From Clostridiales bacterium (GTDB lineage: Bacteria; Bacillota; Clostridia; Caldicoprobacterales; DTU083), in assembly GCA_012838915.1 (NCBI GenBank), contig DUOI01000048.1, forward strand, positions 1 to 43,967: 43,967 nucleotides of DNA, read 5' to 3'. Below, piece after piece: positions 26,220 to 34,960 of the stretch (its first letter is position 1; every line of letters starts with the position of its first letter). The notes under the pieces were generated by a model, which saw only the letters and a list, made by a program, of their open reading frames with translations, did no database searches and was not told where the DNA came from. A program made the translations under genes and the position numbers.

Positions 26220-26560
26220 GGCAGATTCACTCCTAATATAAAATATGGTTATTTAATATTAGGGTTACCATTGCACACAAAACTATGCTTTTTCACAACC
26301 ATTGTCATATTTTGTATTTTGATATGATATGATGTAAAATCCTGTAACATTTCATTTGTTAGAAAATTATCGACAAGCTTCTATCCACATTATGCACAGA
26401 ATTATCCACAGATTATATGCCGTATTGCATAGGATATCACATGATTTCCACATAATCCAGCATATATTTATGCCCAGTTGCTTTTATCAATAATATGAAT
26501 TTTAATAAAAGGATTCCTTCATTTTATTAATAAACTCACTGCTCTTTCCAGTCAACTTTC
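26220..26560. other. Gene-free AT-rich region holding a DnaA-box cluster
   Basis: 340 bp between the end of tsaD and the start of the CBS gene. It holds the DnaA-box run described separately, AT-rich stretches on the CBS side (26300-26345), and near tsaD a perfect AT-rich inverted repeat TTAATAAAA / TTTTATTAA that could weakly end tsaD transcripts. No open frame of note and no clear promoter hexamers were found. Confidence 0.6.
26367..26452. promoter_or_regulatory. Cluster of DnaA boxes
   Basis: Plus-strand matches to TTATCCACA, all in the same orientation: TTATCGACA (26367-26375, 8/9), CTATCCACA (26381-26389, 8/9), TTATGCACA (26390-26398, 8/9), TTATCCACA (26402-26410, 9/9) and a weaker ATTTCCACA (26444-26452, 7/9). 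Four lie in 44 bp, two of them abutting. No dnaA, dnaN or rpmH is in the window, so this is more likely a DnaA-binding control or titration site than the origin. Confidence 0.7.
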
Positions 26561-27634
26561 TCATTCTCTATCACCGGTAAGCGACAAATACGGTACAGCG
26601 TTGAGAGACAGTGGAGATACTTTCCCCTGCAGCAAACGATAGTAACCCGCGCTTGCTATCATCGCAGCATTGTCGGTACATAAAACCGGTGAAGGGTAAT
26701 AAAGCTGTATATCAAATTTAGCAGCTTCTTCCTCCATATGCTTTTTAAGAGATGAATTGGCAGCAACACCTCCGGCCATGGCAATTCGCTTTTGATTCAG
26801 CATGCGGGCACAATTAATTGTTTTTTCTACCAAAACATCTATTACCGCCTGTTGAAAGCTGGCTGCCACATCCGCTGTAGAATAGGATTCGCCCTTTTGT
26901 TCCAGGTTATGAAGATAGTTAATAACAGCCGTTTTCAAACCGCTGAAACTGAAATCATAAGGCTTGTCCTTTAATTTCACTCTGGGGAAGGAAACAGCGT
27001 TGGGATTGCCCTGTGTGGCAGTACGTTCCACCGCGGGACCTCCGGGGTAACCAAGCCCGAGGACTCGTGCCACTTTGTCAAATGCCTCCCCAGCAGCATC
27101 ATCCATGGTCTGTCCGAATAATTCATAGCGTCCGTAATCACTTACATGTATAATCTGGGTATGACCTCCTGATACGATGAGGCAGACAAAGGGGGGTTCC
27201 AGCCCACTATGCTGGATATAATTGGCGCTGATATGACCTTCAATATGATGCACTCCAATCAAGGGAACAGACAGGCCGAAAGCCAGGCCTTTGGCCACAG
27301 AAACCCCTACCAGCAATGCACCTACCAAGCCGGGGCCATATGTTACGGCTATTGCATCCAGCCTGTCCTTGGTAATATCAGCTTCCTCCAGTGCACGCCG
27401 AATTACTTCATTAACTGCCTCTACATGCTTTCTGGATGCTATCTCCGGAACCACTCCGCCATATATTTGATGCGTTTCTATTTGAGATGCGATGATATTA
27501 CTCTTCACTTCCCTTCCGTTTTTTACAACAGCAGCTGAAGTCTCATCACAGGAGCTTTCCAAAGCCAGTATATAAATTTCTTCTTTTTCTCTTAATTTTA
27601 TTGCTTTCTCTTTCATTTGTTGAAAATATGACAT
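26561..27634 (-). CDS. tsaD: tRNA N6-adenosine threonylcarbamoyltransferase TsaD
   Basis: 357 residues. ASKA-fold protein of the Kae1/TsaD family: [15 protein letters not shown] near the N-terminus, the metal-binding [40 protein letters not shown], and [13 protein letters not shown] with [10 protein letters not shown]. With TsaB and TsaE it transfers the threonylcarbamoyl group to A37 of ANN-decoding tRNAs. About 18 residues precede the family's usual start, and an internal Met (residue 7) exists, but AAAAGGAG supports the ATG used. It is the last gene of the t6A cluster, 26 bp after the DUF1461 gene. Historically named gcp. Confidence 0.97.
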   Translation of the reverse strand: MSYFQQMKEKAIKLREKEEIYILALESSCDETSAAVVKNGREVKSNIIASQIETHQIYGGVVPEIASRKHVEAVNEVIRRALEEADITKDRLDAIAVTYGPGLVGALLVGVSVAKGLAFGLSVPLIGVHHIEGHISANYIQHSGLEPPFVCLIVSGGHTQIIHVSDYGRYELFGQTMDDAAGEAFDKVARVLGLGYPGGPAVERTATQGNPNAVSFPRVKLKDKPYDFSFSGLKTAVINYLHNLEQKGESYSTADVAASFQQAVIDVLVEKTINCARMLNQKRIAMAGGVAANSSLKKHMEEEAAKFDIQLYYPSPVLCTDNAAMIASAGYYRLLQGKVSPLSLNAVPYLSLTGDRE

Positions 27635-27660
27635 ATGAACTCCTTTTTTAATTAATGAAG

Positions 27661-28362
27661 TCAGTATTTCTTTCGTAAGGATCTAAGGATCCAAAGGGAA
27701 GCCAAACCAAGCAAAACAACCCCTGTACCGGAGTAGGAAATAACCCGGAGTACGGCCTGATTGAAGAAAGGTTCCGGCACCATTTGAATCATGATATCCG
27801 TTTCCGGATTCAGTATCCACAAATCATTATCGAAAAATAGATAGTGGAACTGATCCCAGTAGTATGTAAAATTGGATTGTATAATCGGCACAGCAATGAC
27901 TAACAGAAACAATAGCAAACCAGCTGCTGCCAAATAGGAAGCTGCTAAATACCGAAGTGGTCTTCTGCTGCTGAGAAAATACAGAAAGATCAGGAGTATG
28001 ACCACACTGGAAATGGCAGCATTGCGCACTTTAACAGCAAATTGGAACAGCTCTTTTACATCCAGCATATGCGTTATTTCCCTTTCATTGAAAACCTGTC
28101 TTTGTACTCCGTCTATTTCGGCAGTAATCCGGTCAAGGGAATCCCGCCTGCCCCGGATATAGTCCGTCAACTGCAAGGTAACGCGTTTAAGATCCTCATC
28201 GGACATACCGATCCTCTCGGCAGTGTTCAGTCGTTCATATTGCTGAGCATAAAAGTTCTGATCAAAGGTGACCAGTTGAATTCCGATTACCAGCAGAATC
28301 GGAAACAGTAAAATGGATATCAGAAATCCGATTATATAGTTAACCATGGTCTTGCTGTACAT
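27661..28362 (-). CDS. TIGR01906/DUF1461-type integral membrane protein
   Basis: 233 residues. One N-terminal membrane helix (about 7-29), a roughly 75-residue extracytoplasmic segment ([25 protein letters not shown] begins it; motif RIGMSDEDL), then three more helices (about 108-128, 135-160, 205-228). This layout matches the TIGR01906 family of Firmicute membrane proteins of unknown function. Its start overlaps the end of rimI by 23 bp and tsaD follows 26 bp later, so it is part of the t6A transcript. No catalytic motif was recognised. Confidence 0.82.
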   Translation of the reverse strand: MYSKTMVNYIIGFLISILLFPILLVIGIQLVTFDQNFYAQQYERLNTAERIGMSDEDLKRVTLQLTDYIRGRRDSLDRITAEIDGVQRQVFNEREITHMLDVKELFQFAVKVRNAAISSVVILLIFLYFLSSRRPLRYLAASYLAAAGLLLFLLVIAVPIIQSNFTYYWDQFHYLFFDNDLWILNPETDIMIQMVPEPFFNQAVLRVISYSGTGVVLLGLASLWILRSLRKKY

Positions 28363-28819
28363 TCATCCATCCCCCAATATGAAAATTCCACATAATCAGC
28401 GCATCTTCCAGATTGTTGGAATAATACTTCTTCCTTATGCCGCCTTCCTCAAAACCCAGGGATTTGTACAGGGCGATAGCTGCTTTATTGGACACTCTAA
28501 CTTCAAGTGTCATCCGCTCCATATTCAATCCGGCAGCTTCCTTCATCAAAGTTTCCATTATGAGCCTGCCCACTCCCTGCCGTCGATGATCAGGATGAAC
28601 GGCAATATTTGTAATGTGGGCTTCATCAAGTATCAGCCACATGCCGCCATAGCCTATTAATTGGTTGTTATCCCTGACTACATAATACTTTGCACATTGA
28701 TTTTTCTCAATTTCCATGCGAAATGCTTCCCGAGACCAGGGAACGTGAAAACACAATCTTTCCAATTGCAGAACTTCGTCTATATCCTTTTTCGTCATAG
28801 GCATAACTTGAAATTCCAT
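28340..28819 (-). CDS. rimI: Ribosomal protein S18-alanine N-acetyltransferase RimI
   Basis: 159 residues, a single GNAT domain. The acetyl-CoA loop HPDHRRQGVGRLIM (Q/RxxGxG/A) and the late VSNKAAIALYKSLGFEEGGIRKKYY are RimI-typical. RimI acetylates the N-terminal alanine of S18 and in Firmicutes is almost always next to tsaB and tsaD, as here. ATG start with GGAG; it begins 2 bp after tsaB ends. Confidence 0.92.
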   Translation of the reverse strand: MEFQVMPMTKKDIDEVLQLERLCFHVPWSREAFRMEIEKNQCAKYYVVRDNNQLIGYGGMWLILDEAHITNIAVHPDHRRQGVGRLIMETLMKEAAGLNMERMTLEVRVSNKAAIALYKSLGFEEGGIRKKYYSNNLEDALIMWNFHIGGWMNVQQDHG

Positions 28820-28821
28820 AA

Positions 28822-29526
28822 TTATTTCTCCGCCTGTTGCTTTCTTTTTTGCTCAGCTTGGGATTGTCTCAAATAAAAGGGCTTCAAATCACGATAATGA
28901 ATCGCATTTCCCGCCATTGCCTCCCGCCTGCCCAGCCATGCTATGGTGGAAGCCCTTTGACAAGCAAGGTAACCGGGAGCAAAAAAAGCAGAATCCTTAA
29001 GGATTTCTTCCAGTTTAGCACGATGCGCCCACAGTCCGTCTCCCACAAAGAAAACAGGTTCATTATAGTCAGCCAGTTGCTCTGCCAGCCGGATAACCGG
29101 CAGGGCAGAATAAGGCATCAGCCTGGTGCATTCCTTTTCTTTTCTTCTATAAAGACTTGTGTATACCTGTTCCCGTCTGGCGTCCATTACTGGACAAATC
29201 AGACCATTCAAGCACAGAACATTCCAGGCCAGGGCATCTAATGTGGGCACGGATACCACCGGTTTATCCACAGCCTGCGCCAACCCCTTTACCGTTGAAA
29301 TCCCGATTCGCAAACCGGTAAAAGAACCGGGTCCTCCTGAAACAGCAAACAAATCCAGGTCGCTTAAATGTATTCCACTGGATAGAAGTGCCTCTTCAAC
29401 CAGGGGCATAAGTATTTCTGAATGATTTCTTTTATGATGGTGATATGTTTCATACAATAGCTGTTCATCATCCAAAACCGCAACTCCTGCTACTATGGAT
29501 GAAGAGTCAATTGCCAGTACCTTCAT
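28822..29526 (-). CDS. tsaB: tRNA threonylcarbamoyladenosine biosynthesis protein TsaB
   Basis: 234 residues. VLAIDSSS, HSEILMPLVEEAL, FAVSGGPGSFTGLRIGISTVKGLA and a central VMDARREQVYTSLY are the TsaB signatures. It is a catalytically inactive TsaD paralogue that dimerises with TsaD. Its ATG overlaps the end of tsaE by 20 bp with GGAGGTG inside tsaE, indicating translational coupling. Confidence 0.96.
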   Translation of the reverse strand: MKVLAIDSSSIVAGVAVLDDEQLLYETYHHHKRNHSEILMPLVEEALLSSGIHLSDLDLFAVSGGPGSFTGLRIGISTVKGLAQAVDKPVVSVPTLDALAWNVLCLNGLICPVMDARREQVYTSLYRRKEKECTRLMPYSALPVIRLAEQLADYNEPVFFVGDGLWAHRAKLEEILKDSAFFAPGYLACQRASTIAWLGRREAMAGNAIHYRDLKPFYLRQSQAEQKRKQQAEK

Positions 29527-29983
29527 AATCCATTAACACCTCCTCCAGGGCAGCGAACCTATTTCCCATCGGCTCCACAACTATTTTCCTGCTGTTTTCA
29601 TCATACAGCCGGAATATGGTAATTTTAAGATACTCTTCAGGGAGCAAAAACCCCAGCCTCTCCGGCCATTCAACAATGGAAACACCGCTTCCAAAAAAAT
29701 AATCCTCATAATCTAGATCATACAACTCTTCTGGTTCACTTAATCGGTAAATATCAAAATGATATACAGGTATTCGGCCAACATAGGTATTCATTAATGT
29801 GAATGTGGGACTGGTAACCATTCCAATAACACCGACCCCGTGGGCAATACCCCTGGATAATACGGTCTTACCGCTCCCCAATTCACCAAACAATAGAATA
29901 ATGTCCCCTGGTTTTATATTTTCTCCAATCCGTTTACCCAATCTATACGTTTGCTCTTCTGAGTGAGACAGCCAGGTCAGCAT
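29507..29983 (-). CDS. tsaE: tRNA threonylcarbamoyladenosine biosynthesis ATPase TsaE
   Basis: 158 residues, the usual size. P-loop GELGSGKT at residues 33-40, SPTFTLMNTY, and FDIYRLSEPEELYDLDYEDYF cut to its key HFDIYRL and the late IVEWPERLG. TsaE is the ATPase that drives turnover of the TsaBD complex. First gene of the t6A cluster, with GAGGTGA upstream; the 165 bp ahead of it contain the ribU terminator and TATAAT-like hexamers near 30040, without a clear -35. Confidence 0.96.
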   Translation of the reverse strand: MLTWLSHSEEQTYRLGKRIGENIKPGDIILLFGELGSGKTVLSRGIAHGVGVIGMVTSPTFTLMNTYVGRIPVYHFDIYRLSEPEELYDLDYEDYFFGSGVSIVEWPERLGFLLPEEYLKITIFRLYDENSRKIVVEPMGNRFAALEEVLMDYEGTGN

Positions 29984-30103
29984 AAATCACCTCATCCGCA
30001 CGCTTTTCTTTAGCACACTTGCTAAGACTGTATTCATAGTATATTATATCCCGTATTGTATCATATAACTAATCCTTGGATGAATAGGAATTTCCTCTAA
30101 TAG

Positions 30104-30129
30104 AAAAAAATCGGGGAAACCCGATTTTT
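30104..30129 (-). terminator. Intrinsic terminator after ribU
   Basis: Minus strand AAAAATCGGG-TTTC-CCCGATTTTT followed by more T; the stem is a perfect 10 bp (30120-30129 with 30106-30115) with a four-base loop and seven T at the 3' end. Confidence 0.9.
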
Positions 30130-30148
30130 GTTGTAAAAACGCTTTATA

Positions 30149-30772
30149 CTATTTATGCAATACAGGGGAAAGCTTTTTGTAAGTCAATAAAGTAATTGAG
30201 GATACAATGGAGCTCTTAAGCAGGTTGAAGGGCGCTATGGCAAATAGGATAAAACTTCTCATATCCTTTACTATGCTCAGAGGTGAGGATTCAATAATCT
30301 GCTCAAGGGGCATGAATTTCTGATACAAAGGCAAGATTAAAAAATAATTTGAAAAGCAGGCACTGACTGTCATAAAAACAACACCTGCCAGCAAACCAAG
30401 AACAGCATTTTTTTTGCTTTTATTTCTCATATATATTATTGAAGCAGGCACAATGAAGAAACTGCCCACAATAAAGTTGGATAATTCCCCTATACCCCCG
30501 GTATCGGTACCCTTGATCAAAATGTTGAGGATGTTTTTGATCAGCTCGATTAGAACCCCGGCAACCGGACCGAGGGCAAAACCACCCATCAGTGCAGGCA
30601 AATCACTCAGATCCAGTTTTAAAAAAGGCGGAAAAAACGCTGCCAGGGGAAAAGAAAGCAACATCAGTACAAAAGCCACAGCAGAAAGCATGGCAATCTT
30701 AACCAGATTCCTGGTGGTAAATTCGATTCTTAAGATATCCTGAATCGATGCTGTTTGGATTGTGTTGTTCAT
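30149..30772 (-). CDS. ribU: ECF transporter substrate-binding (S) component, riboflavin type
   Basis: 207 residues with about six hydrophobic segments. The start of the core, RNLVKIAMLSAVAFVLMLL, FPPFLKLDLSDLPALMGGFA, GPVAGVLIELIKN and the later FFIVPASIIYMRNKSKK are typical of RibU-like S components, which capture riboflavin and pair with a shared EcfA/A'/T energising module encoded elsewhere. The gene stands alone behind an FMN riboswitch, which is strong independent support for riboflavin or another flavin as substrate. ATG start with AGGAGG. Confidence 0.93.
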   Translation of the reverse strand: MNNTIQTASIQDILRIEFTTRNLVKIAMLSAVAFVLMLLSFPLAAFFPPFLKLDLSDLPALMGGFALGPVAGVLIELIKNILNILIKGTDTGGIGELSNFIVGSFFIVPASIIYMRNKSKKNAVLGLLAGVVFMTVSACFSNYFLILPLYQKFMPLEQIIESSPLSIVKDMRSFILFAIAPFNLLKSSIVSSITLLTYKKLSPVLHK

Positions 30773-30829
30773 ATTATATTCCTCCTGAAAATTTTTAGGA
30801 AATAAACAATGAACTACCGGATTACACGT

Positions 30830-30855
30830 AAAAAACCCCTGAACACTTTCAGGGG
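30830..30855 (-). terminator. Riboswitch-controlled terminator
   Basis: Minus strand CCCCTGAA-AGTG-TTCAGGGG (8-bp stem, 30836-30855) followed by six T, located between the FMN aptamer and the ribU start. Its 5' arm plus loop (30845-30854) is exactly complementary over 10 bases to the 5' side of the aptamer's P1 region (30981-30990), which gives the alternative antiterminator. Confidence 0.9.
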
Positions 30856-30879
30856 CATGGGAAACATATCGATAAACGC

Positions 30880-30990
30880 ACTTTCTCCCATCCAGACTAT
30901 ACTGTCGGTACCGGAATTACACCGGATCAATCCCTGTAAGGGACTCGCGGACTATACCGCCGGTCAGGAATTTCACCCTGCCCTGAAAGT
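30880..30990 (-). ncRNA. FMN riboswitch (RFN element)
   Basis: On the minus strand the conserved RFN blocks occur in order: GGGCAGGGTGAAATTCC, GACCGGCGGTATAGTCC, CGCGAGTCCC, GGTGTAATTCCGG, CCGACAGTATAGTC and TGGATGGGAGAAAG. P1 is ACTTTC/GAAAGT (30985-30990 with 30880-30885). FMN binding stabilises P1, frees the downstream terminator and stops transcription of ribU; without FMN the 10-base alternative pairing prevents the terminator. Confidence 0.97.
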
Positions 30991-31012
30991 TCGTTGTTTA
31001 TTTTCTGACAAC

Positions 31013-31041
31013 ATTATAACCTATCGCTTGCTAAAAATCAA
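31013..31041 (-). promoter_or_regulatory. ribU promoter
   Basis: Minus strand TTGATT (31036-31041), exactly 17 bp, then perfect TATAAT (31013-31018). Transcription would start near 31006, about 16 bases before the aptamer. The remaining 60 bp to the tex stop codon show no clear terminator. Confidence 0.85.
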
Positions 31042-31103
31042 ACTATATTTTAATAATGCATTGGGCTGCACTATATTGACCGGCATGCAGTCTTCTGGTT
31101 GTT

Positions 31104-33254
31104 TTATACATCTTTCATTGTCAATGAAATCCGTTTTCGGTTCACATCTACATCCAGCACCTTTACGGTTACAATGTCGCCTACCTGGACAACATCCATG
31201 GGATGCTTTACAAATTTATCCGATAATTGGGAGATATGAACCAGACCATCCTGATGTACCCCAATATCTACAAATACACCAAAGTCAATGACATTGCGGA
31301 CCGTTCCTTTCAGAACCATATCCGGCTTTAAATCCTTCAACTCCATGATATCGGTACGCAGGATAGGCAGGGGCAGCTCATCCCTTGGATCCCGGCCGGG
31401 CTTTTTTAGCTCCTGAATGATATCCTGAAGAGTAGGAAGGCCTACTCCCAGAGTTTTGGATAATTCTCTCAAATCCCAATTGATAGATTCAACAGCCAAT
31501 TTTTTCAGACTGTCGCTTTGGATGGTTTTTAAGGACTCACCTTTCCATTCCAGCAATTGTATAACAGCGTTATAGGATTCCGGGTGTACTGCGGTATTAT
31601 CCAGAACATTGTCGCCATCCGGGATTCGAAGGAAACCGGCACATTGCTCAAAGGCTTTAGGGCCCAGCATGCTGACCTCCAATAATTGCTTTCGGTTTGA
31701 AAATTTTCCTTTCTCCCGGCGACAGGCAACGATATTTCTTGCAATAGTAGGTGTAATTCCCGATATATACTGCAGAAGAGAAGGGGAAGCTGTGTTTAAA
31801 TCTACTCCTACACTGTTTACACAATCCTCAACTACACCCTTTAAAGCTTCAGCTAATCGTTTCTGGTTGACATCATGCTGATACTGACCTACGCCGATGG
31901 ATTTGGGATCGATTTTTACCAATTCTGCCAGCGGATCCTGCAGCCTTCTTGCGATGGAAATCGCGCTTCGAAGGGCTACATCATAATCAGGAAATTCTTC
32001 GCTGCTCAACTTGGAAGCAGAATATACCGAGGCACCTGCTTCATTGACTATGATATATTGTAATTGTCTGTTCAGCTCTCTGCATAATTCTGAAATAACC
32101 GCTTCACTTTCCCGGGAAGCTGTTCCGTTTCCAATGGCAATAATACTTACCTGGTAATCTTCAATTAGTTTTCTCAGGATACTCTTCGCCTGCTCCTTAT
32201 TATGATTTGGCAGGGTCATATATACTACAGATGTATCCAATACATTACCGGTTTCATCCACTACAGCAATTTTATTGCCAGTGCGGTAACCGGGATCCAC
32301 ACCCATTACTATTTTCCCTTTAACAGGAGGTTGCAGCAATAGATTACGAAGGTTTTCACCAAATACCCTTATTGCCTGTTCTTCCGCCTTTTCTGTCAGC
32401 TGGTTACGGATTTCCCGCTCGATGGATGGAGCAATCAGTCTTTTATAGGAATCCGCAACTGTCATTTGCAGTAACTCCGAGCTGATGCTGGGACGAACTA
32501 TTACCTTGCTGCTTATAAATTGCACAATTTTCTCTTCATCCACCCTTATTTTAACCGATAAAAATTTCTCGGCTTCTCCGCGGTTTATGGCTAATACCCG
32601 ATGAGGAACAATTCGGTTCAAAGCTTCACTGTAATCATAATACATCTCATAAACCGATGGCTCTTCCTTTGCAGCTTTGGTTTCCAATACTCCATAGCGA
32701 AAAGTGTACTCTCTTGTGAGCCTTCGATAGTCAGCGTTATCAGATATCATTTCTGCTATTATATCCAATGCAAAGTTTATAGCCTCTTCCTCTGATTCCA
32801 CTTCCTTTTCCGGATTTATGTAATCTTTAGCCAGTTCCTCCAGACTGCCCTGCTCTTGATCCTGGCGTAATATAATTTCAGCAAGAGGCTCCAAACCTTT
32901 TTCCTTTGCAATTATTGCCCTTGTTCTGCGTTTGGGACGATAGGGACGGTAAAGATCGTCCAGCTCTGTCATAGTCTGGGCCTTTTGAATGCTTTTGTGC
33001 AGCTCATCTGTCAATTTCCCCTGTTCGTTGATTAAATGGATTACTTCCTGTCTGCGATTTTCCAGGTTTCGCAAATAGGCCAGTCTGTCATTCAACTCCC
33101 TTAATACACTGTCACTCAATCCCCCGGTTATCTCTTTCCGATATCTTGCGATAAAGGGTATGGTGTTGCCTTCATCAATTAACTTCAGCGTGTTCTTCAC
33201 TTGCTGTTCACTGATTTCAAATTCCCTTGCCAGCAGGGATGAAATACCTTGCAT
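31104..33254 (-). CDS. tex: Tex family S1 RNA-binding transcription accessory protein
   Basis: 716 residues, full length for Tex. Order: N-terminal Tex helical domain (EISEQQVKNTLKLIDEGNTI and FIARYRKEITGGL), a YqgF/RuvC-like domain (VMGVDPGYRTGNKIAVVDE, near residue 318), tandem helix-hairpin-helix (VGVDLNTASPSLLQYISGIT), and an S1 domain at the C-terminus (DMVLKGTVRNVIDFGVFVDI; HQDGLVHISQL). Tex binds nucleic acid and influences transcription; its exact role is not settled. The frame reaches a GTG at 33272, but GGAGG is 6 bases from the ATG at 33252-33254, which I use. Confidence 0.96.
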   Translation of the reverse strand: MQGISSLLAREFEISEQQVKNTLKLIDEGNTIPFIARYRKEITGGLSDSVLRELNDRLAYLRNLENRRQEVIHLINEQGKLTDELHKSIQKAQTMTELDDLYRPYRPKRRTRAIIAKEKGLEPLAEIILRQDQEQGSLEELAKDYINPEKEVESEEEAINFALDIIAEMISDNADYRRLTREYTFRYGVLETKAAKEEPSVYEMYYDYSEALNRIVPHRVLAINRGEAEKFLSVKIRVDEEKIVQFISSKVIVRPSISSELLQMTVADSYKRLIAPSIEREIRNQLTEKAEEQAIRVFGENLRNLLLQPPVKGKIVMGVDPGYRTGNKIAVVDETGNVLDTSVVYMTLPNHNKEQAKSILRKLIEDYQVSIIAIGNGTASRESEAVISELCRELNRQLQYIIVNEAGASVYSASKLSSEEFPDYDVALRSAISIARRLQDPLAELVKIDPKSIGVGQYQHDVNQKRLAEALKGVVEDCVNSVGVDLNTASPSLLQYISGITPTIARNIVACRREKGKFSNRKQLLEVSMLGPKAFEQCAGFLRIPDGDNVLDNTAVHPESYNAVIQLLEWKGESLKTIQSDSLKKLAVESINWDLRELSKTLGVGLPTLQDIIQELKKPGRDPRDELPLPILRTDIMELKDLKPDMVLKGTVRNVIDFGVFVDIGVHQDGLVHISQLSDKFVKHPMDVVQVGDIVTVKVLDVDVNRKRISLTMKDV

Positions 33255-33417
33255 ATGCTTCCTCCATATCACTTTTTATAACTCATATTTCATTTTACAA
33301 ATTGCAGTTTATCATAAAAGCCTCTTCCGGGGAACATTTAATGATATTTTATTTCGAGTTTTTCGTATAAGAGTAATGCATATCTATGCATAAAATACTC
33401 ATAAATTGCGAATATCA

Positions 33418-33446
33418 TTGACAGGCAGTCTTAACTGATGTATATT
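33418..33446 (+). promoter_or_regulatory. lysA promoter
   Basis: Perfect TTGACA (33418-33423), 17 bp, TATATT (33441-33446). Transcription would start near 33453, leaving a leader of about 115 bases that contains a perfect 9-bp hairpin (GGCCGGTTT at 33488-33496 with AAACCGGCC at 33511-33519). That hairpin has no T-run and is not a terminator; the leader is too short for a lysine riboswitch. Confidence 0.88.
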
Positions 33447-33568
33447 TTAAACTTGAATGTATTTCAAAAACAACCTGAAACTGTAATGGCCGGTTTGGAA
33501 ATTAAAACTGAAACCGGCCTGTAGCGATGCAACTTTGAATTGACTCAAATAAAATCGGAGGTAGGTTA

Positions 33569-34825
33569 ATGGATCATTACTATACTAAAAAGACAAATTT
33601 TTATGGAAATACTGATCCGCATGAATTGATTGAACAATACGGCAGCCCCCTTTATGTGTATAACGAAAACATTTTGCGCCAACGCTGCAGAGACATGGCA
33701 GATTTCATTCCCTGTGCAAACTATACTGCAAACTATTCTACAAAGGCAAACGCCAATCTGGAGCTTTTAAGAATTATTCGTGAGGAAGGCCTGCATGCTG
33801 ATGCCATGTCACCAGGTGAAATCTATGTGCTTTTAGCCGCAGGATTTCTTCCGGAACAAATATTATACATTGGCAACAATGTATCAATAGAAGAAATGAT
33901 GTATGCAGTCAACCTGGGGATTACAGTAAGCGTAGATTCTCTGTCACAATTGGAAACCTTTGGGCGGCATAACCCAGGTGGAAATGTAGCGGTACGCATT
34001 AACCCGGGATTTGGAATCGGACATCATGAAAATGTGGTTACGGGCGGCAAGAAAACCAAGTTTGGTATAAATTGCAACCGTATTAACGACATTAAAGCGC
34101 TCATTAAGGAATACGATCTTAATCTAGTTGGTATAAACCAGCATATCGGTTCCCTGTTCATGGAAGGTGAACCCTATATCCAAAGTATCCGCATGCTTCT
34201 TGACATCGCAGCTCATTTTGAAGGGCTTCGCTTTATAGACATGGGAGGCGGTTTCGGGATTCCCTATCAAAAACAGCTTGGAGAAAAGCCGCTGGAGCTG
34301 GAATTATTTGGTCGACAGGTAGCAGAGCTTCTTAATGACTGGGCTTCTCGTTACAATCCAGGCGTACAGTTCATGTCTGAACCGGGACGTTATGTAGTGG
34401 CAGAATGCGGGGTTCTTCTGGGTACGGTTCATGCCCGAAAAGAAAACGGAGGTATAAATTATGTCGGTACCGATTTAGGATTCAATGTTCTTGCCCGTCC
34501 TGTTATGTATGATGCCTGGCATGATATCGAGGTCTACCAAAAAAACAAGCAGGCTGATTATTCCAAACCGGAAACAGTTACAATAGTAGGCAATATCTGC
34601 GAAAGCGGCGACATTATTGCTCATAGCAGACAATTGCCTCATATCGGTATAGGAGACATCCTGGGAGTAATGGATGCCGGTGCATACGGTTATTCCATGT
34701 CCTCCAATTACAACAATCGGCTGCGCCCCGCAGAGGTAATGATCCAAAGAGATGGAACACATAAATTAATCAGGCGCCGGGATACTCTGGAGGATATGTT
34801 GCGTACTTTTCCTTCCGGTGAATAA
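33569..34825 (+). CDS. lysA: Diaminopimelate decarboxylase-type PLP enzyme
   Basis: 418 residues, fold-type III PLP-dependent decarboxylase. YSTKANANLELL places the PLP lysine at Lys59; HIGSLF, DMGGGFGIPY, SEPGRYVVAECG, the catalytic ICESGDIIA and GAYGYSMSSNYNNR are conserved family segments. It converts meso-diaminopimelate to lysine and CO2, the last step of lysine synthesis. ATG start with GGAGG 7 bases away. It stands alone on the plus strand. A related carboxynorspermidine- or ornithine-type decarboxylase is less likely given the CESGD and EPGR motifs. Confidence 0.92.
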   Translation: MDHYYTKKTNFYGNTDPHELIEQYGSPLYVYNENILRQRCRDMADFIPCANYTANYSTKANANLELLRIIREEGLHADAMSPGEIYVLLAAGFLPEQILYIGNNVSIEEMMYAVNLGITVSVDSLSQLETFGRHNPGGNVAVRINPGFGIGHHENVVTGGKKTKFGINCNRINDIKALIKEYDLNLVGINQHIGSLFMEGEPYIQSIRMLLDIAAHFEGLRFIDMGGGFGIPYQKQLGEKPLELELFGRQVAELLNDWASRYNPGVQFMSEPGRYVVAECGVLLGTVHARKENGGINYVGTDLGFNVLARPVMYDAWHDIEVYQKNKQADYSKPETVTIVGNICESGDIIAHSRQLPHIGIGDILGVMDAGAYGYSMSSNYNNRLRPAEVMIQRDGTHKLIRRRDTLEDMLRTFPSGE

Positions 34826-34902
34826 ACAAGCCTCATCTGTTCCACAACGATTTAAATATAACGGTAGATACTTTATTTAGTAAAGAAATCCTGCCTAATG
34901 TC

Positions 34903-34931
34903 TTGTCACCATGAATGTTCTGTACTATAAT
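34903..34931 (+). promoter_or_regulatory. degV promoter
   Basis: TTGTCA (34903-34908), exactly 17 bp, perfect TATAAT (34926-34931), 29 bp before the degV start codon. Confidence 0.9.
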
Positions 34932-34960
34932 GAGCACTATTAAATGCAGGAGGAACCGCC

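Noticed and set aside
26300-26460. Chromosomal origin of replication
   Set aside because: DnaA boxes and AT-rich sequence are present, but no dnaA, dnaN, rpmH, gidA or parAB genes are nearby, and the boxes sit between housekeeping genes; a secondary DnaA site is more likely.
33447-33568. Lysine riboswitch or T-box before lysA
   Set aside because: The leader is only about 115 bases, the lysine aptamer alone needs about 170, and no T-box sequence or terminator is present.
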